Source: JALCLA01 sp965653565
GTDB lineage: Bacteria > Pseudomonadota > Gammaproteobacteria > Xanthomonadales > Xanthomonadaceae
Length of the DNA stretch: 64,000 nucleotides
Assembly (NCBI GenBank): GCA_965653565.1
Contig: CBFHAI010000008.1
Coordinates: forward strand, 1 to 64,000
Reading direction: 5' to 3'
Part shown: positions 61,053 through 64,000 of the stretch, piece after piece
Position numbering within the stretch: the first letter of the stretch is position 1
Layout: every line of letters begins with the position of its first letter
Translations under genes and position numbers: made by a program
The notes under the pieces: model-generated
The model's database searches: none
What the model was told of the DNA's origin: nothing
Seen by the model: only the letters and a program-made list of their open reading frames with translations

Positions 61053-63110
61053 ATGAGGAAAGTGCGGCAGAAGGTGCGGCGTTCGTCGTCGATGCTGGCG
61101 TTCGCGATCGCGACGGCGCTCGGCCTGGGAGGCTGCAGCGGCAGCAGCAATTCCGGCGATCCGGTCGGCACCGCGCCACCGCCGGCCAACACCGGCGACT
61201 CCGGTTGCATCGGCAGTTGCGTCAACGCCGATTCGTTTCTCACCACCGCCGAGGTCCAGCGCGTGATCGCGCAGGGCGTGGCCGAAGCGGCCGCGCGCGG
61301 CAAGCCCGGTGTGTTCGCGGTGGTCGATCGCGTCGGCAATGTGCTCGGCGTGTATCGCATGACGGGCACGCCCGTCACGGTGAAGATCACGTCCAATCGC
61401 GGCGTCGTCGGCGGCCTGGAGAATCTCGACGTGCCGACCGAACTGGCTGCAATCGCCAAGGCCGTCACCGGCGCGTATCTATCGTCGGAAGGCAACGCGT
61501 TTTCCACGCGCACGGCGAGCCAGATCGTGCAGCAGGCCTTCAATCCCGGCGAATCGAACGCGCCTTCCGGGCCGCTGTTCGGCGTGCAATTCAGCCAGCT
61601 GCCTTGTTCGGATCTCAACACGCGCTTCGACGGCACGGCCAGCGTCGGCCCGAATCGATCGCCGCTCGGCTTGTCGGCCGATCCCGGCGGATTTCCTCTT
61701 TACAAGAACGGCGTGCCGATCGGTGGCGTGGGTTTTGCCGGCGGCGATGCGCAATACTCGCTCGATCCGGTGATCCTCGACCGCGATCTCGATGTCGACG
61801 AGCTGGTCGCCGTCGCGGCCACGTTCGGTTTCGCCGCACCGCTCGATCGCCAGGGCGATCGCATCACCGCCGACGGCAAGACCTTCCGCTTCAGCGACGC
61901 GCGTTTCGACGATCTGACGGCCGCCACCGGCAGCCTCGGCAATCTCGCGACGGCCGGTGCATTCACACCGGTGCCCGCCTATTTCGGCGGCACGGTGAAG
62001 GCCGGCACGGTGTTCGGCGCGCCGGCGTCGGGCATCCGACCCGATGCGACGCTGTATCCGGGCCGCGATGCCTTCGTGCTCGTCGACGCCGCCGGCGCCG
62101 AACGTTTCGCACCGCGCGCCGGCACCGATGGCAGCGGCGCGATCACCGCGAACGAAGCGCGCATCATCGTCGACGAAGCGCTCGCGGTTGCGAATCGCGC
62201 GCGCGCACAGATCCGCCGCCCGCTGAGCACGCCCGCACGCGTCAGCATTTCGGTGGTCGATACCAACGGCACGGTGCTGGCGCTTGCCCGCACGCGCGAT
62301 GCGCCGGTGTTCGGTATCGATGTGTCGTTGCAGAAGGCGCGCACCGCCGTGTTCTTTTCCGGCAACTTCGCGGCCGCCGATCTCGCATCGACGGCCGAAG
62401 TTCGGTACTTCAATGGCGCTTTCATTCCGGAAGGTTTCAACCTCACCGTCGTCGGCAACGCCGATGTCGAGGATTACGTCGGCACGCTACGCACCTTTCT
62501 CGGCGATAACGATGCATTGGCCGACGGCTCGATCGCCTACTCGGACCGCGCGATCGGCAATCTCGCGCGGCCGTTCTATCCCGATGGCATCGTCACCGCG
62601 GGGCCCGGGCCTTTCAGCCGCGAATTCGCGCAGTGGAGTCCGTTCCATGTCGGGCTGCAACTCGATCTGGTCTACAACGCGCTCGCCTTCCATGTCGCGC
62701 ATTATCTGAATCAGCTCGGCCTGGCGATTTTCCTCGAAGGCGAATTGCTCGCCGGTGCGCCGCGTCCGGGCTTCCCGATCGTGGTGGCCGATCCGCCGCA
62801 GGGCAGTTGCACCGGCATTGCGCGGCTCGGCAACGGCCTCCAGATTTTCCCCGGCGGCGTGCCGATCTATCGCGGCACGCAATTGGTCGGCGCGATCGGC
62901 ATTTCCGGCGACGGCGTCGATCAGGACGACATGACCGCCTTCCTCGGGCTGCACAACGCCAGCGTGCGCCTCGACAGCGGCATCGCGAATGCACCGCGCA
63001 CAATCCGCGCCGACACCCTGGTGCCCGATAATGCGCGACTGCGCTACGTGCAATGTCCGCAGTCGCCTTTCATCGGTTCCGACGAGCAGAACGTGTGCGA
63101 GGGCAAGTGA
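61053..63110 (+). CDS. lipoprotein with duplicated GlcG/HbpS-like domains
   Basis: The 685-aa protein starts at ATG 61053 (GGGAGGG upstream). The lipobox LGLGGC places Cys near residue 28, so it should be lipid-anchored. A GlcG/HbpS-like domain (LTTAEVQRVIAQGVAEAAAR, FAVVDRVGNVLGVYRMTG) and a second one (ITANEARIIVDEALAVANRA, ISVVDTNGTVLALART) are each followed by a 'VPI...GFAGGD' or 'VPIYRGTQLVGAIGISGDGV' loop. HbpS-type domains bind heme in the envelope. The gene downstream begins one base after the stop and is likely a membrane partner. Confidence 0.85.
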   Translation: MRKVRQKVRRSSSMLAFAIATALGLGGCSGSSNSGDPVGTAPPPANTGDSGCIGSCVNADSFLTTAEVQRVIAQGVAEAAARGKPGVFAVVDRVGNVLGVYRMTGTPVTVKITSNRGVVGGLENLDVPTELAAIAKAVTGAYLSSEGNAFSTRTASQIVQQAFNPGESNAPSGPLFGVQFSQLPCSDLNTRFDGTASVGPNRSPLGLSADPGGFPLYKNGVPIGGVGFAGGDAQYSLDPVILDRDLDVDELVAVAATFGFAAPLDRQGDRITADGKTFRFSDARFDDLTAATGSLGNLATAGAFTPVPAYFGGTVKAGTVFGAPASGIRPDATLYPGRDAFVLVDAAGAERFAPRAGTDGSGAITANEARIIVDEALAVANRARAQIRRPLSTPARVSISVVDTNGTVLALARTRDAPVFGIDVSLQKARTAVFFSGNFAAADLASTAEVRYFNGAFIPEGFNLTVVGNADVEDYVGTLRTFLGDNDALADGSIAYSDRAIGNLARPFYPDGIVTAGPGPFSREFAQWSPFHVGLQLDLVYNALAFHVAHYLNQLGLAIFLEGELLAGAPRPGFPIVVADPPQGSCTGIARLGNGLQIFPGGVPIYRGTQLVGAIGISGDGVDQDDMTAFLGLHNASVRLDSGIANAPRTIRADTLVPDNARLRYVQCPQSPFIGSDEQNVCEGK

Positions 63111-63111
63111 G

Positions 63112-64000
63112 ATGACCGCATTGCGCGCCCTGCCCGCCTTGGTTTCTCTCGCTTTGCTCGGTGCCGCTTCGAATGCCGGCGCGCAGAGCACGACCCTGGC
63201 GCGACAGACGTGGCTCGAGTTCACCGGCCTCGTGCCGGCGCCCGTCTACGACTGGGAAAACTCGGCGTTCGAACGTCGCCGTCCGGGGCATCCGGCGCCC
63301 GAGCGTCCGGTCGATGTGATCATCAATCCGGGCGCGGTCAATCCCGCGCCGGTGGATCAGGTCGGCGAGATTCTTCCGCTGCCCGATCGCTGGCGCATCA
63401 TGGAAGCTCTCGGCTTCAAGCATCCGTGGTACGACCCGTACAACCAGAATGTCTGGAAAGGCGACTTGCCGATGTTCGGCGACGACGTTTTCCTGAGCCT
63501 GGTCGGCGTGTCGGACACCATCCTCGAACCGCGCAGCATTCCGACGCCGGTGGGCCCGCAATCGAGCGAAAATCCCGGCGCCAACGATATTTATTCGGGC
63601 ATCGATCAGACCATCCTGGCGCAGACCTTTCTCGCCGGCATCATCCTGTTCAAGGGCGAAACCGCCTTCAAGCCGCCGGTCTACGAATTCCGCCTGACCC
63701 TCGCGGGCCAATACAACCGCGTCGATGTCGACGATGTGCGCGCGCTGCAGATCGATCCGCGCCTGGGCACCACGCGCGACGACGGCTTCATCGCGATCCA
63801 GGAATTGTTCTACGACTACCACATCCGCGATGTGTCGACGCGCTACGACTTCGATTCGGTGCGCGTCGGCATCCAGCCGTTTTCCACCGATTTCCGCGGC
63901 TTCCTGTTCCAGGATCTGCAGATGGGCGTGCGCTTGTTCGGCAACCGCGACAACAACTTCTGGCAATACAACTTGGCCTGGTTCCGCCGCGTCGAAAAAG
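63112..64000 (+). CDS. probable outer membrane protein, 3' end outside window
   Basis: The frame is open from ATG 63112 to the window end (296 residues visible). It starts with a signal peptide (ALRALPALVSLALLGAASNA, cut after GAQ). The following sequence is rich in aromatic and alternating residues (VYEFRLTLAGQYNRVDVDDV, then RGFLFQDLQMGVRLFGNRDN) as in beta-barrel strands. I do not recognise a named family. One base separates it from the GlcG-like lipoprotein gene, so the two are coupled and may form a heme or redox-related envelope unit. Confidence 0.7.
   Translation, partial: MTALRALPALVSLALLGAASNAGAQSTTLARQTWLEFTGLVPAPVYDWENSAFERRRPGHPAPERPVDVIINPGAVNPAPVDQVGEILPLPDRWRIMEALGFKHPWYDPYNQNVWKGDLPMFGDDVFLSLVGVSDTILEPRSIPTPVGPQSSENPGANDIYSGIDQTILAQTFLAGIILFKGETAFKPPVYEFRLTLAGQYNRVDVDDVRALQIDPRLGTTRDDGFIAIQELFYDYHIRDVSTRYDFDSVRVGIQPFSTDFRGFLFQDLQMGVRLFGNRDNNFWQYNLAWFRRVEK

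Overview
The window is a high-GC chromosomal segment of a Gram-negative bacterium. Gene content points to Gammaproteobacteria of the order Lysobacterales (Xanthomonadales), most likely near Rhodanobacteraceae/Lysobacteraceae. The reasons are the TonB receptor style, the ADOP-type permease, the DUF1800/DUF1501 pairs, a CRP/Clp-like site and many short GGGAATCGGGA-type dispersed repeats. The placement is an inference from gene families, not a sequence match. No tRNA, rRNA, CRISPR array, insertion sequence or prophage was seen.

Layout. 1-5.6 kb: three signalling kinases in a row (a multi-REC hybrid kinase cut by the left edge, a REC-kinase-REC protein, and a small kinase overlapping it by ATGA). 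5.8-16.6 kb: a small secreted protein, Uup, a Tat-exported DUF1800/DUF1501 pair, class I fumarase with a STAS-like neighbour, a TerB-like protein and an ABC exporter. 16.9-24.6 kb: a delta-60 repeat protein, a TonB-dependent receptor with an AraC regulator, an orphan winged-helix regulator and an S41 peptidase. 24.7-28.3 kb: a gene remnant and a lower-GC subtilisin-family protease with an unusual internal IPTL-CTERM-like segment. 28.3-35.7 kb: a minus-strand cluster, probably one or two transcripts, of ECF sigma factor, Ser/Thr kinase, and two 634-aa surface proteins with S74 chaperone tails flanking a 97-aa secreted protein. 36.1-44.3 kb: a collagen-like protein, an orphan FtsX/MacB permease with a consensus sigma-54 promoter, a secreted beta-propeller and a membrane-anchored winged-helix regulator. 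44.5-51.8 kb: housekeeping and metabolic genes (MFS carrier, exported-looking oxidoreductase, hydrolase, thpR, carbon-nitrogen hydrolase, methyltransferase, yebC, DUF2721). 51.9-64 kb: a secreted metzincin, an EamA transporter and divergent LysR regulator, a second DUF1800/DUF1501 pair, a beta-helix protein, a duplicated GlcG-like lipoprotein and a gene cut by the right edge.

Two themes connect the window. First, at least six otherwise unrelated predicted secreted proteins (or a remnant of one) end in the same short tail, hydrophobic-F-x-(D/N)-G-F-(E/Q), with no membrane anchor after it. A seventh, the second DUF1800 protein, carries the motif directly after its signal peptide. This looks like an undescribed sorting, docking or processing tag and is the main candidate for a new system. 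Second, intergenic spaces hold seven copies of an imperfect inverted repeat made of GGGAATCGGGA-like arms. One copy has been captured as the C-terminal tail of an S74 surface protein.
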